Positions 16,150 to 24,955 of a stretch of 64,000 nucleotides of DNA are shown here, piece by piece. Position 1 is the stretch's first letter. Each line of letters opens with the position of its first letter. The notes under the pieces are model-generated. The model made no database searches, was not told the origin of the DNA, and worked only from the letters and a program-made list of their open reading frames with translations. The translations under genes were made by a program, and so were the position numbers. The stretch is from positions 124,001 through 188,000 of the forward strand of contig CANNDD010000003.1 of the NCBI GenBank assembly GCA_947503285.1, in the 5' to 3' direction. The DNA is from an uncultured Croceitalea sp. (lineage in GTDB: Bacteria > Bacteroidota > Bacteroidia > Flavobacteriales > Flavobacteriaceae).

Positions 16150-17505
16150 ATGAATCCTGAATTGATTTATCTTATCATTGCATTAATCTGTCTAGGTCTA
16201 GGGGCATTTCTGGGAATTTACATCCAAAAATTAAGGACAAAATCCAGCCAGAGCGTATGGGATGCTGAAATAGTACAGTTGAATAACTCCGTCAATGCCC
16301 TTAACGAAAATTTAATCGCGGCGCATGAAGAAAAGCGACAACTACAATCGGAAAAAGAGAAATTAGGTCAAGACTATATTCGCCTTGAGGGGGTAAACGA
16401 CAATTTGCAGCGCATCAACACCGAGCAAAAAGAAGAGGTAGAAAAACTACAAGAGAAGTTTACCAAAGAGTTTGAGAATCTAGCCAATAAGATACTCGAT
16501 GAGAAAAGTACCAAGTTTACCGAACAGAACCAGAAAAACATCAAACAGATCTTAAGTCCGTTACAGGAAAAAATACTATTGTTTGAAAAGAAGGTGGAAG
16601 ACACCCAGAAAGAAAATATCACCATACATACCGCACTTCGGGAACAGTTGTTGCACCTTCAGAATCAAAACCTTAAAATCACCCAAGAGGCCGAGAATTT
16701 GACCAAGGCATTGAAAGGCGATAGTAAAATGCAAGGCAACTGGGGCGAATTGGTATTGGAACGCGTATTGGAAAAGTCAGGGTTGGAAAAAGACCGGGAA
16801 TATACCGTACAACAAAGTTTTAGACGAGAAGACGGTTCTCGGGTATTACCCGATGTTATCATCAATTTACCTGACGGTAAAAAGATGGTGGTCGATTCAA
16901 AGGTCTCCCTAACCGATTATGAACGCTATGTCAATGCGGATCAAGAACATAAAGAAAAACACCTCAAAGATCATATCAATTCCCTACGCAGACACGTAGA
17001 GCAATTATCCGCCAAAAAATACGAGGACCTTTACGAAATGGAGAGTCCTGACTTCGTACTGTTATTCGTCCCCATAGAACCCGCATTTGCCGTTGCCATC
17101 AATGAAGACAATTCATTGTACAACAAGGCCTTTGAACAAAATATCGTTATCGTTACCCCTGCTACCCTATTGGCTACCTTGCGTACTATAGATACGATGT
17201 GGAACAATGAAAAACAGCAAAGGAATGCCATCGAAATCGCACGCCAAGCTGGGGCGTTGTATGACAAATTCGAGGGTTTCGTAACGGACTTGACGAAGGT
17301 GGGTAAAAAAATGGACGAGGCAAAAACAGAATATCGTGGCGCCATGAACAAATTGGTCGAAGGCCGGGGCAACATAGTCACAAGTATTGAAAAATTAAAA
17401 AAGATGGGGGCCAAAGCCAAGAAATCAATACCTGAACCGATATTGAAACGGGCAGAAGAAGACGATTTCAACAGTAGTGCCGAACAACCTAAACTAGAGA
17501 TCTAA
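16150..17505 (+). CDS. rmuC: RmuC-family protein (DNA recombination-limiting)
   Basis: 451 residues: one membrane segment at about 4-25, a long coiled coil at about 35-185, then the RmuC domain (G-N-W-G-E-L-V-L-E-R-V-L-E near 196-208, 'LPDVIINLPDGKKMVVDSKVSL', F-V-P-I-E-P-A-F, V-T-P-A-T-L-L-A-T-L-R-T-I). RmuC domains have a PD-(D/E)XK nuclease-like core, and loss of RmuC in E. coli raises inversion at short inverted repeats. The N-terminal helix suggests it is membrane-tethered here. The next gene's ATG follows its stop with no gap. Confidence 0.93.
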   Translation: MNPELIYLIIALICLGLGAFLGIYIQKLRTKSSQSVWDAEIVQLNNSVNALNENLIAAHEEKRQLQSEKEKLGQDYIRLEGVNDNLQRINTEQKEEVEKLQEKFTKEFENLANKILDEKSTKFTEQNQKNIKQILSPLQEKILLFEKKVEDTQKENITIHTALREQLLHLQNQNLKITQEAENLTKALKGDSKMQGNWGELVLERVLEKSGLEKDREYTVQQSFRREDGSRVLPDVIINLPDGKKMVVDSKVSLTDYERYVNADQEHKEKHLKDHINSLRRHVEQLSAKKYEDLYEMESPDFVLLFVPIEPAFAVAINEDNSLYNKAFEQNIVIVTPATLLATLRTIDTMWNNEKQQRNAIEIARQAGALYDKFEGFVTDLTKVGKKMDEAKTEYRGAMNKLVEGRGNIVTSIEKLKKMGAKAKKSIPEPILKRAEEDDFNSSAEQPKLEI

Positions 17506-17871
17506 ATGCGTAAGTTTCTTTTTATACTAATTAGTGTATTGCTATTGGGCATTACAGCATATTTTGCCTTTGTCTATTACGTTCCCTTTAGTGAAGGGTA
17601 TCGTTCAGGCGAATTGATAAAGTTTAGCCGTAAGGGTGTTTTGGCAAAGACTTGGGAGGGTGAGATCAGCCAGGGAATCTCTGGAGCACAGATATTTGAG
17701 TTTTCCGTGGAGGATGGCCAAGATAAAGTCATTGAAAAATTGAAAGACTTTCAAGGAAAATACGTCAAAGTTACTTACAAAGAACGTTATTCAACCTTCT
17801 TTTGGTTAGGTGACACCAAGTACTTCATTATCGATGTAACGCCTGAACCTTCACCTCATTTTGGCAATTGA
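17506..17871 (+). CDS. Small membrane-anchored protein of unknown function
   Basis: 121 residues with one N-terminal hydrophobic segment (about 3-25) ending in F-V-Y-Y-V-P-F-S-E-G-Y-R-S-G-E-L. The rest is a beta-rich domain with K-T-W-E-G-E-I and 'KYVKVTYKERYSTFFWLGDT'. Homologues with this 'F-S-E-G-Y-R-x-G-E-L...W-E-G-E' pattern are common in Flavobacteriia and I recall them being mislabelled 6-phosphogluconate dehydrogenase; nothing here supports that activity. It starts directly after the rmuC stop and ends one base before the thioesterase start, so it is in the middle of a three-gene operon. Confidence 0.8.
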   Translation: MRKFLFILISVLLLGITAYFAFVYYVPFSEGYRSGELIKFSRKGVLAKTWEGEISQGISGAQIFEFSVEDGQDKVIEKLKDFQGKYVKVTYKERYSTFFWLGDTKYFIIDVTPEPSPHFGN

Positions 17872-17872
17872 T

Positions 17873-18418
17873 ATGAAAAAATATAAAACAGCAAAAGAGT
17901 CTAGAACGTCCATCACTGAATTAATGCAACCCTCCCACTCCAATTTTGGGGGCAAGGTGCATGGTGGCTATATTTTAAGCCTAATGGATCAAATTGCATT
18001 TGCCTGTGCCTCAAAACACTCACAGAGCTATTGCGTGACGGCATCCGTTAATCGAGTTGATTTTTTGAATCCGGTTGAGGTCGGTGATCTTATCATTTTG
18101 AAGGCATCTATCAATTACACAGGGCGCACTTCAATGGTCGTTGGCGTTCGCGTCGAATCTGAAAACATTATTACCGGCCAAAAAAAACATTGTAATTCTT
18201 CATATTTCACCATGGTCGCAAAAGATGAAAAGGGTAAAAATATTGCAGTACCAGGCCTCCTTATTAAAGATGAACAGGGAATGCGACGCTTCGCCCGAAG
18301 CAAAGAGCGCAAACTATCAGCACTTCGCAGGGATACCAAATACGACACCAAAAATTTCAAGATGAATGAATGTCTGGCCTATTTGAATGGTGAAAACGTA
18401 AAAATGGACTTAGATTAA
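17873..18418 (+). CDS. Acyl-CoA thioesterase (hotdog fold)
   Basis: 181 residues from the ATG at 17873; an upstream TTG in frame would overlap the previous gene. The hotdog signature is N-F-G-G-K-V-H-G-G-Y-I-L-S-L-M-D at about residues 23-38, followed by V-N-R-V-D-F-L-N-P-V-E-V-G-D, as in the YciA/BACH-type acyl-CoA hydrolases. It should hydrolyse fatty acyl-CoA to free fatty acid in the cytoplasm. It overlaps the 3' end of the convergent pgl gene by nine bases. Confidence 0.9.
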   Translation: MKKYKTAKESRTSITELMQPSHSNFGGKVHGGYILSLMDQIAFACASKHSQSYCVTASVNRVDFLNPVEVGDLIILKASINYTGRTSMVVGVRVESENIITGQKKHCNSSYFTMVAKDEKGKNIAVPGLLIKDEQGMRRFARSKERKLSALRRDTKYDTKNFKMNECLAYLNGENVKMDLD

Positions 18419-19120
18419 GTTTGCCGCGGCTTCGTCCATAAACCAAGTCAGATTTCCTGATAAGGGCCGTACCAAAGCAGCCGGATATTTTTGGTAATTG
18501 CCTTTTTGGTTGTGGATCTCATCCACTTTTTCAGCTTTGGTGGCACCAGTAACCAAAAAGATAACTTCTTGGGCCCTATTGATTACTTTTCCATTGATGG
18601 AGACCCGTTGCTGTCCCGAATCAGGGTGTGCAGCCACAACACAATGGTCTTCTGCATTCCATAAACCAATATTATCAGGGAAAATGGAAGCGGTATGTCC
18701 GTCATCGCCCAAACCCAACAGTACCAAATCAAACTGGGGGATGCCATCAACCCTATCTAAATTGATTTCCAGAAGGTTGGCATAACGTAAAGCTTCCCCT
18801 TTTGGGTCTTTCTCACCCAAGACACGGTGTATGTTCCCTTTCGGAACGGTAATTTTTGACAGCAGGTGTTCCACGGTCATTTTATAATTACTTTGATCGT
18901 GGGTGGGGGGCACGCAGCGTTCGTCGCCCCAATACAAATGTATTTTCGACCAATCTATGGTATCCCCATATTCAGAGGCCAAAACATCAAAAATCAATTT
19001 GGGTGTACTTCCACCGGAAAGTGCCACATGAAAAACGGCTTTATCTTTGACCCTTTCGGCAAAATAGACCGAGAATTGCCTCGCTACCTCTTGCTTATCC
19101 TTGTATACCTTTACTTCCAT
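18410..19120 (-). CDS. pgl: 6-phosphogluconolactonase
   Basis: 236 residues of the SOL/DevB (NagB-fold) type. Signature segments are V-A-L-S-G-G-S-T-P-K at about 33-42, 'KIHLYWGDERCVPP' at about 60-73, and L-L-G-L-G-D-D-G-H-T-A-S-I-F-P near 132-146. It hydrolyses 6-phosphogluconolactone, the second step of the oxidative pentose phosphate pathway, linking Zwf and Gnd. It lies downstream of zwf on the same strand, with 115 bases between the genes that hold a seven-copy heptamer repeat. Confidence 0.95.
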   Translation of the reverse strand: MEVKVYKDKQEVARQFSVYFAERVKDKAVFHVALSGGSTPKLIFDVLASEYGDTIDWSKIHLYWGDERCVPPTHDQSNYKMTVEHLLSKITVPKGNIHRVLGEKDPKGEALRYANLLEINLDRVDGIPQFDLVLLGLGDDGHTASIFPDNIGLWNAEDHCVVAAHPDSGQQRVSINGKVINRAQEVIFLVTGATKAEKVDEIHNQKGNYQKYPAALVRPLSGNLTWFMDEAAANLI

Positions 19121-19184
19121 ACGATAAAAAAATCATTTTGATTGGGGCTTGAAACGTAAGCAATGGAATTCTTCAATCGTTACA

Positions 19185-19233
19185 CTCCTAACTCCTAACT
19201 CCTAACTCCTAACTCCTAACTCCTAACTCCTAA
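19185..19233 (-). repeat. Heptamer tandem repeat, TTAGGAG x7
   Basis: Seven perfect head-to-tail copies of a 7-bp unit (CTCCTAA on plus, TTAGGAG in the sense of zwf), starting two bases after the zwf stop codon and ending about 65 bases before pgl. All copies are identical, which suggests recent slippage or selection. Confidence 0.97.
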
Positions 19234-19235
19234 AT

Positions 19236-20768
19236 TTAACAAATCACACAGTAGCCAGAGTCATCAGCAAGATTGGCACTTGGGTTTCGCCAATAGCCTA
19301 CGCCATCAATAAGCTCATCGGCATTCTCAGGGCCCCAAACCCCAGCAGCATACCCATACATGCGTACGTCTTTACCATCCTTCCAATACTTCAAGATTGG
19401 GTCTACGAATTCCCAAGCTGCCTCTACCTCATCGGCCCTTGCATAAAGGGTTGCATCGCCTTGCATACAATCCAACAAAAGACGTTCATAAGCCTCCATC
19501 ACGTGGGTCTGCGCCAAACTGGAGTAGTAGAAATCGAGGTTCGCTCGTTCTACTTTAAAACCTTGACCGGGTACCTTGACCCCAAACTTCATCAAAATAC
19601 CCTCGTCGGGTTGTATTCTGATAATCAATTTATTGTCTTTGCTATTCACCCCCGAATCTTGAAAAATCTGATGGTGTGGCGTTTTAAAATGAATTACCAC
19701 TTCAGTAACCTTAGTCGGCATTTTTTTTGCGGTACGTACGTAAAAAGGGACATCTTTCCAACGCCAATTATCCACAAAAAATTTAATGGCGGCATACGTC
19801 TCGGTAGTCGAATTGGGATCTACGCCATCTTCTTCGCGATAACCCTTGACCAGTTCACCTTCAACTTCAGAGGCAACATATTGGCCCCTGATGGTATTTT
19901 CATGCAGGGTCTTCTCATCCCTCATAATACGGAGTGATTTGAGGGCCTTTACTTTTTCATTCCGTATTTCCTCTGGCTCATCCCCAATTGGTGGTTCCAT
20001 TACGACCAGAGATACGATTTGAAGTAGGTGATTTTGAAACATATCGCGAAGTGCACCTGATTTATCATAGTAGCCACCCCGTTTCTCAACACCAACACTC
20101 TCGGCATTGGTAATCTCTACATGCTTGATATAGTTTCGATTCCAAAGCGGTTCGAAAATACTATTGGCGAATCGCGTCACCAAAAGGTTCTGTACCGTTT
20201 CCTTACCCAAATAATGATCGATGCGGTAAATCTGGGGTTCCGTAAAATATTGTTGTAGTCCTTTGTTGAGCTTACGGGCGGTCTCTAGGCTATACCCAAA
20301 AGGTTTTTCAACGATCAAACGTTTCCAACCATTATTTTGGGTGGTCAAATTTACATCGGCTAAATTCTTGGCGATGGTCTCATACAACGTTGGTGGTGTC
20401 GATAGATAGTAGATGATATTACCAGCGGTACCATATTTGCTGTTCAATTCTTCAATTCGCTTGCGCAAGGCACTATAATCGGTATCATAAGATCCCCCAA
20501 GGTCCTCATAAAAAAACTTATCTGAAAACCCCTTTATATATTTTTCCTTTAAATCTTTGAGTTTGTCCTCAAGATAGTCACTTTCTAAAACTACCCGATT
20601 TCTGAACTCATCATCGGTCATATCACTACGACTTGCCCCAAGTACGATAAAATTCTCGGGCAGTTGTTTTGCGATATAAAGATTGAAAAGGGATGGCACC
20701 AATTTACGGGCGGTTAAATCTCCCGAGGCGCCAAAAATTACAAGAAGTTGGTTTTCCGTTTTTCTCAT
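19236..20768 (-). CDS. zwf: Glucose-6-phosphate 1-dehydrogenase
   Basis: 510 residues, the full family length. Coenzyme motif G13-A-S-G-D-L-T-A-R-K22, E154-K-P-F-G158, and the active-site signature R182-I-D-H-Y-L-G-K-E190 with the catalytic histidine nearby. It oxidises glucose 6-phosphate to the lactone and makes NADPH. The unusual end Y-C-V-I-C gives two C-terminal cysteines. It is transcribed with pgl, away from gnd, which starts 233 bases upstream in the opposite direction. Confidence 0.97.
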   Translation of the reverse strand: MRKTENQLLVIFGASGDLTARKLVPSLFNLYIAKQLPENFIVLGASRSDMTDDEFRNRVVLESDYLEDKLKDLKEKYIKGFSDKFFYEDLGGSYDTDYSALRKRIEELNSKYGTAGNIIYYLSTPPTLYETIAKNLADVNLTTQNNGWKRLIVEKPFGYSLETARKLNKGLQQYFTEPQIYRIDHYLGKETVQNLLVTRFANSIFEPLWNRNYIKHVEITNAESVGVEKRGGYYDKSGALRDMFQNHLLQIVSLVVMEPPIGDEPEEIRNEKVKALKSLRIMRDEKTLHENTIRGQYVASEVEGELVKGYREEDGVDPNSTTETYAAIKFFVDNWRWKDVPFYVRTAKKMPTKVTEVVIHFKTPHHQIFQDSGVNSKDNKLIIRIQPDEGILMKFGVKVPGQGFKVERANLDFYYSSLAQTHVMEAYERLLLDCMQGDATLYARADEVEAAWEFVDPILKYWKDGKDVRMYGYAAGVWGPENADELIDGVGYWRNPSANLADDSGYCVIC

Positions 20769-21001
20769 TCGTTTTTTTATTTGAAGTTAAGCCAATGACT
20801 TTGAACTTTCTTTGACTTATGCTATTATTTTTGATCCTAATGCTATTCATTAGTCTATAAATCGTGATAGCACTAACAATTTATAACGACTAATTTTGAG
20901 AATCACATGCCGTTATTTGAGCATCACGAATATAACGTTTATTTTAGGTAGCTCTTAAATGCATGGCAGTACTTAATACGTAGTTAACATTAAATTGGAA
21001 T

Positions 21002-22411
21002 ATGGCAAATACATATGATTTTGGATTGGTAGGACTGGGCGTCATGGGACGCAACTTTATTTTAAATGTGGCGGATAACGGTTTTACCGCTTATGGTAAT
21101 GATTTAGACGAAGAAAAGGTAAACGCCCTTATTGAAGAAGGTGGCGATACCAATAAGGTCAATGCCACTACTGATGCCAGGGCTTTCGTAAACGGTTTGA
21201 GTGCTCCCCGCAAGATCATGTTATTGGTACCCGCGGGTAAGATCGTAGATGCCGTCATCGATAATCTCTTACCTTTACTTGATGAAGGTGATATTATTAT
21301 TGATGGGGGAAATTCCTTTTATACCGATACGGACAGACGTGAGGCCAAACTAAAGGAAAAAGGGATTAATTTTTTCGGTGCTGGGGTTTCAGGGGGTGCG
21401 AAAGGCGCGCGCCTAGGGCCAAGTATTATGCCAGGGGGCTCAAGGGAAGCCTATCAACACGTAAAACCGATTTTTGAAGCAGTCGCGGCGAAGTACCAAG
21501 GGGAACCCTGTGTAACCTATTTAGGCCCCAAATCAGCTGGAAACTATGTCAAAATGGTACATAATGGCATCGAATATGGGTTAATGCAATTGACCTCAGA
21601 GATCTATGATCTATTGAAAAAGGCCGGGGGACTTACCAATACCGAGCTACATCAGACCTTTACGACATGGAATCAAGGTCGACTACAATCGTTCTTGGTT
21701 GAGATTACTTCCGAAATATTCGCACAGAAAGACGATTTGACCGACAATGACTTAGTCGATATGATCTTGGATAAGGCCAAACAGAAAGGCACCGGAAAAT
21801 GGACTTCCCAAAACGCGATGGACTTGGGCATACCGGTACCTACGATAGATATTGCAGTGAGCATGCGGGAAATTTCCGCGCTAAAAGAAGAGCGCATCAC
21901 AGCAGATGGATTGTATGACCGACCAAAACCCGAGAATGTGGTTAAGGCATCGTTGGTAGATAAAGCGGAACAGGCACTTTATTTTGCCTTTATCATGGCT
22001 TATGCACAGGGTATGCACCAACTTGCTGACGCCTCAAAGGAGTATGGTTATGAACTGGATTTAGGGGAAATTGCCAAGATATGGAGGGCTGGTTGTATTA
22101 TACGTGCCGCTCTATTAGCTGATATCACCGACGCGTTCAAAGCCAATGCTGATTTGCCCAATTTATTGCTATCGCCCGCTTTTGTAGAAAAAGTTCAGGC
22201 AACTGTAAATGCCTCACGTGAATTGGTCGCGTATGGGGCTATCAATGGCATTCCGTTACCTGGACTTTCGAACGCCCTAACGTATTTTGATGCCTATACC
22301 TCAGAGCGTTTACCACTAAACCTAATTCAAGCACAACGCGATTATTTTGGTTCACATACCTATGAGCGCTTAGATCGAGACGGTATTTTTCATACGGAAT
22401 GGGAAGAGTGA
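21002..22411 (+). CDS. gnd: 6-phosphogluconate dehydrogenase (decarboxylating)
   Basis: 469 residues, full length. Dinucleotide motif G11-L-G-V-M-G-R-N18, G102-G-N-S-F-Y107, substrate motif G128-V-S-G-G-A-K-G-A-R137, catalytic K184-M-V-H-N-G-I-E-Y-G193. It converts 6-phosphogluconate to ribulose 5-phosphate with NADPH. Gnd, Zwf and Pgl together make the complete oxidative branch. It is divergent from zwf rather than co-transcribed; the 233-base gap must hold both promoters, but I did not find clear boxes. Confidence 0.97.
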   Translation: MANTYDFGLVGLGVMGRNFILNVADNGFTAYGNDLDEEKVNALIEEGGDTNKVNATTDARAFVNGLSAPRKIMLLVPAGKIVDAVIDNLLPLLDEGDIIIDGGNSFYTDTDRREAKLKEKGINFFGAGVSGGAKGARLGPSIMPGGSREAYQHVKPIFEAVAAKYQGEPCVTYLGPKSAGNYVKMVHNGIEYGLMQLTSEIYDLLKKAGGLTNTELHQTFTTWNQGRLQSFLVEITSEIFAQKDDLTDNDLVDMILDKAKQKGTGKWTSQNAMDLGIPVPTIDIAVSMREISALKEERITADGLYDRPKPENVVKASLVDKAEQALYFAFIMAYAQGMHQLADASKEYGYELDLGEIAKIWRAGCIIRAALLADITDAFKANADLPNLLLSPAFVEKVQATVNASRELVAYGAINGIPLPGLSNALTYFDAYTSERLPLNLIQAQRDYFGSHTYERLDRDGIFHTEWEE

Positions 22412-22981
22412 ATACAGTAGGTAAAAGGAAATACAATTGTTGTTGGTGACATCAAATCGTTTCGATTCATGTTGGGAAATAAACATCAATATTGAAAAAT
22501 CTGATATCAAATGGAAATTTGAATTACTGTAACACTACAGGAAATTTCCCGGAATTTCTAATGGATTTTGATTGCTATTTCCATTAGTGATTGAATTTCT
22601 GCGCAGTACGATTGGTTTCAATCGACCTCTTATTTATTCTTAGTGCTGTATTCAGAACAAGCAAAGGGCCACATCCATAATCCATTTCCTATCGATGGTA
22701 GTCTTCACTATGGGATACTATTCAGGCCATAACGAATCTAGCGCTTAATAGAAAAAGGCCAACATCGCGTGCCACCTATGGCAAATAAGGTAAAATGACC
22801 CATTTAAAAAGTTCGTGCGTGTTTAAAAAGTCCGACATTTTTTTTAATTTGACTTTGAAAATGTAAAGGTGAAGCTAAGGGCAATAACTTGACGAAGTCC
22901 ACCGCAGAAAGCGAACTGACCATTGTGATAGCATAAACACTCTGGAAACACCAACATTAGGTAATTCAAAATCAAATAAAA
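22412..22981. other. 570-base gap with no recognisable gene
   Basis: AT-rich DNA between gnd and the DUF2200 gene. No frame of useful length, RNA gene, terminator-quality hairpin or repeat was found. It marks the start of the loosely packed segment that runs to about 31.4 kb. Confidence 0.6.
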
Positions 22982-23365
22982 ATGGAAGTCACAGCCGAAA
23001 AAAACGAAAAGGTCGCCAATATGATTTTTGCATCTATTTATCCGCATTACCTGAATAAGATAGTAAAAAATGGAAGGACAAAAGAAGAGCTGGATCAGGT
23101 AATCACATGGTTCACTGGTCATGATAGCAAGTCAATACAAGCACTGATCGATGAAAAAGTAACCTTCAGGTCATTTTTCCAAAAAGCTAAGATACATCCA
23201 AACGCGCACCTGATCAAAGGGGTCGTTTGCGGTTATCGTATTGAAGAGATAGCAGATGAATTTGAATTGTATAAACAATGTAGGCAGATGGAAAAGTTGA
23301 TTGAAGAATTGGCAAAAGGTCGTAAAATGGAGAAAATCTTGCGAGAAGAAAAAGTTCGCAATTAA
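22982..23365 (+). CDS. DUF2200-family protein
   Basis: 127 residues. It has the DUF2200 layout: K-V-A-N-M-I-F-A-S-I-Y-P-H-Y near 10-23, G-R-T-K-E-E-L-D-Q-V-I-x-W-F-T-G at 31-47, 'KAKIHPNAHLIKGVVCGYRI' and a final K-L-I-E-E-L-A-K-G-R-K-M-E-K-I-L-R. The family is small, cytoplasmic and of unknown function, often scattered as single genes and plausibly moved between lineages. No operon partner: the next gene is convergent. Confidence 0.82.
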   Translation: MEVTAEKNEKVANMIFASIYPHYLNKIVKNGRTKEELDQVITWFTGHDSKSIQALIDEKVTFRSFFQKAKIHPNAHLIKGVVCGYRIEEIADEFELYKQCRQMEKLIEELAKGRKMEKILREEKVRN

Positions 23366-23428
23366 AACCAACGGCACCCAATACACGTTGCAAGGGCAAT
23401 TCAACACAAACGCTTACCAAGGTAGTTG

Positions 23429-23767
23429 CTAAACTTTGAAATTAGATTCGCCCCAGACACGCATCGCATCGATTATCGGAAATAGGGACTTACCTTTTTT
23501 CGTAATGGAATACTCCACCCGCGGCGGAATTTCGGCAAAAATCCGTCTTATCAAGAGGCCATCATCTTCCATTTCACGCAGCTGCTTGGTCAACATTTGC
23601 TTGCTGATGCCATTGATTCCCCTATGTAAAACCCCAAATCGGTTCGCCCTTTTCGAAATTAGGTAGATTATGATGGGTTTCCATTTGCCGCCAATCATAC
23701 TCATTGTATAGGTTACGGGACAATCGGCAACGGCTATTGACTTTTTTTTTACTTTTTTTTCATCCAT
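23429..23767 (-). CDS. HxlR-family transcriptional regulator
   Basis: 112 residues with the HxlR winged-helix pattern: D15-C16-P-V-T-Y-T-M-S-M-I-G-G-K-W-K30, then 'NRFGVLHRGINGISKQMLTKQLREME' (recognition helix region) and 'PPRVEYSITKKGKSLFPII' (wing). The conserved Cys16 is the redox or electrophile-sensing residue in characterised relatives such as YodB and HypR. It diverges from the 193-residue orphan protein, with 223 bases between that contain GGACA-TT-TGTCC, so it may regulate that gene. Confidence 0.92.
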   Translation of the reverse strand: MDEKKVKKKSIAVADCPVTYTMSMIGGKWKPIIIYLISKRANRFGVLHRGINGISKQMLTKQLREMEDDGLLIRRIFAEIPPRVEYSITKKGKSLFPIIDAMRVWGESNFKV

Positions 23768-23849
23768 AACTATTTGTTTTTCAATATTGGTCTAATTTTT
23801 ATTACTATATCAGTTTATTATAACTACTTGTAAATATAAGACCAAAACG

Positions 23850-23861
23850 GGACATTTGTCC
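23850..23861. promoter_or_regulatory. Candidate operator between hxlR and the divergent orphan gene
   Basis: GGACA TT TGTCC, a 12-base dyad in the divergent intergenic region. Proposed only because HxlR regulators usually bind dyads near their own gene. Confidence 0.3.
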
Positions 23862-23990
23862 GTAACCGAGCTCATAAAAACAAGGAGGGCAAAATGCAAT
23901 GGCATCACAGGATGTTAAGAGAATAGTGTTGAGCTGAATTCGAATTGCTGCTTTATACTCATCAGAAGAAACAAAAAACAAATAGTACCA

Positions 23991-24572
23991 ATGGAAAATC
24001 CAAGAACGTTAGAACAAGTAAAAAACTATGCTTTAGGCGAGTGGCAAAGTATAGCTATGGAATTAAGGCCTACCGAGGACCGAACTGGTAATGGCAAAAT
24101 TGAGCCGACATACCTCAAAAGGAATTTTAAATATTTACCAAATGACAAATTCATCGGAACAATCACCTTATTTGGTGATAACTACGGAAAATTACTACTC
24201 ATGGAGTTTGAATTCAAAGGGAATTTGATTTGGCATGATGAACATCCCATCGCAAAAGGTGCTTGGAAAATAGATTATATGCTCGATGAAGGGTTTGCGG
24301 TCACTCCCCTGAGCACACAGGCGACAAGCATGTTGAATATGGCATTGCCCGAGGGAATCACGCCATTTGAAGACCACCAAAAGAAGGCTATTTTAGGAAA
24401 GGCCTTTCCAATGTTCCATATCGCTGAAGGTCAAATCGTAGGCGATTACGATTTAATCTATTTTAAACACGGCCTTTTGTTTATGGGGGCGAAACATGTA
24501 GATGGTACACCTTTTGACCAACCAGGGAATAGACCGCATCAATTGCAGATTCCGTTAGAAAGGGTACCATAA
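23991..24572 (+). CDS. Conserved protein of unknown function, target candidate of HxlR
   Basis: 193 residues, soluble, no signal peptide. It contains W-Q-S-I-A-M-E-L-R-P-T-E near 18-29, 'PTYLKRNFKYLPNDKF', G-D-N-Y-G-K-L-L-L-M-E-F-E-F-K-G, and a well-conserved-looking end, L-L-F-M-G-A-K-H-V-D-G-T-P-F-D...R-P-H-Q-L-Q-I-P-L. The high content of Trp, Phe, Gly and charged loops suggests a beta-barrel binding fold (lipocalin-like), but I cannot name a family with confidence. Divergent from an HxlR regulator, a layout that often pairs a redox sensor with a detoxifying protein. Confidence 0.75.
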   Translation: MENPRTLEQVKNYALGEWQSIAMELRPTEDRTGNGKIEPTYLKRNFKYLPNDKFIGTITLFGDNYGKLLLMEFEFKGNLIWHDEHPIAKGAWKIDYMLDEGFAVTPLSTQATSMLNMALPEGITPFEDHQKKAILGKAFPMFHIAEGQIVGDYDLIYFKHGLLFMGAKHVDGTPFDQPGNRPHQLQIPLERVP

Positions 24573-24955
24573 ATTCGGTAGATGACAATGTCGATAACCC
24601 CATAATCACAGCATGGGTATTACAAATGAATCTTGTTAAACAGTAAATAAAATTTGCAACTATTTCTAGGAAAGTGTGATATGGGGAAATAGACCTAGTC
24701 AATACATATTTCATATTCGACTGTAATGGAACGATGAATTACCTTGAAGGCTAAAAGCTTAAGTTAAATCAAGGCATGGTGATTGACATTTACCGTAAGA
24801 GGGAATAACCGAATTTTCAAACTATTGGATACTTTGATATGAGTTGCTTCTAGCGGCGCCTTAGTGAACAATATCACGTAGGCGTTCGGTGGCCCGATTT
24901 GCAAAGAATTGTAATGGGATTTTACTATATTCCCAAATAATTGAGCAAATTACAA
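24573..24955. other. 383-base gap with no recognisable gene
   Basis: Between the orphan gene and the PD40 lipoprotein. I see only weak dyads, for example CGCCT...AGGCG near 24857-24885, and no frame worth calling. Confidence 0.55.

Noticed and set aside
17506-17871. 6-phosphogluconate dehydrogenase activity for the 121-residue protein
   Set aside because: No nucleotide-binding or catalytic motif; a true gnd is present at 21002.
19185-19233. CRISPR array or ribosome-binding series
   Set aside because: Units are 7 bp with no spacers, so not CRISPR; AGGAG in the unit is not meaningful because this lineage does not rely on Shine-Dalgarno sites.
22412-22981. Possible mobile-element remnant in the 570-base gap
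   Set aside because: No inverted-repeat ends, target duplications or transposase fragment seen.
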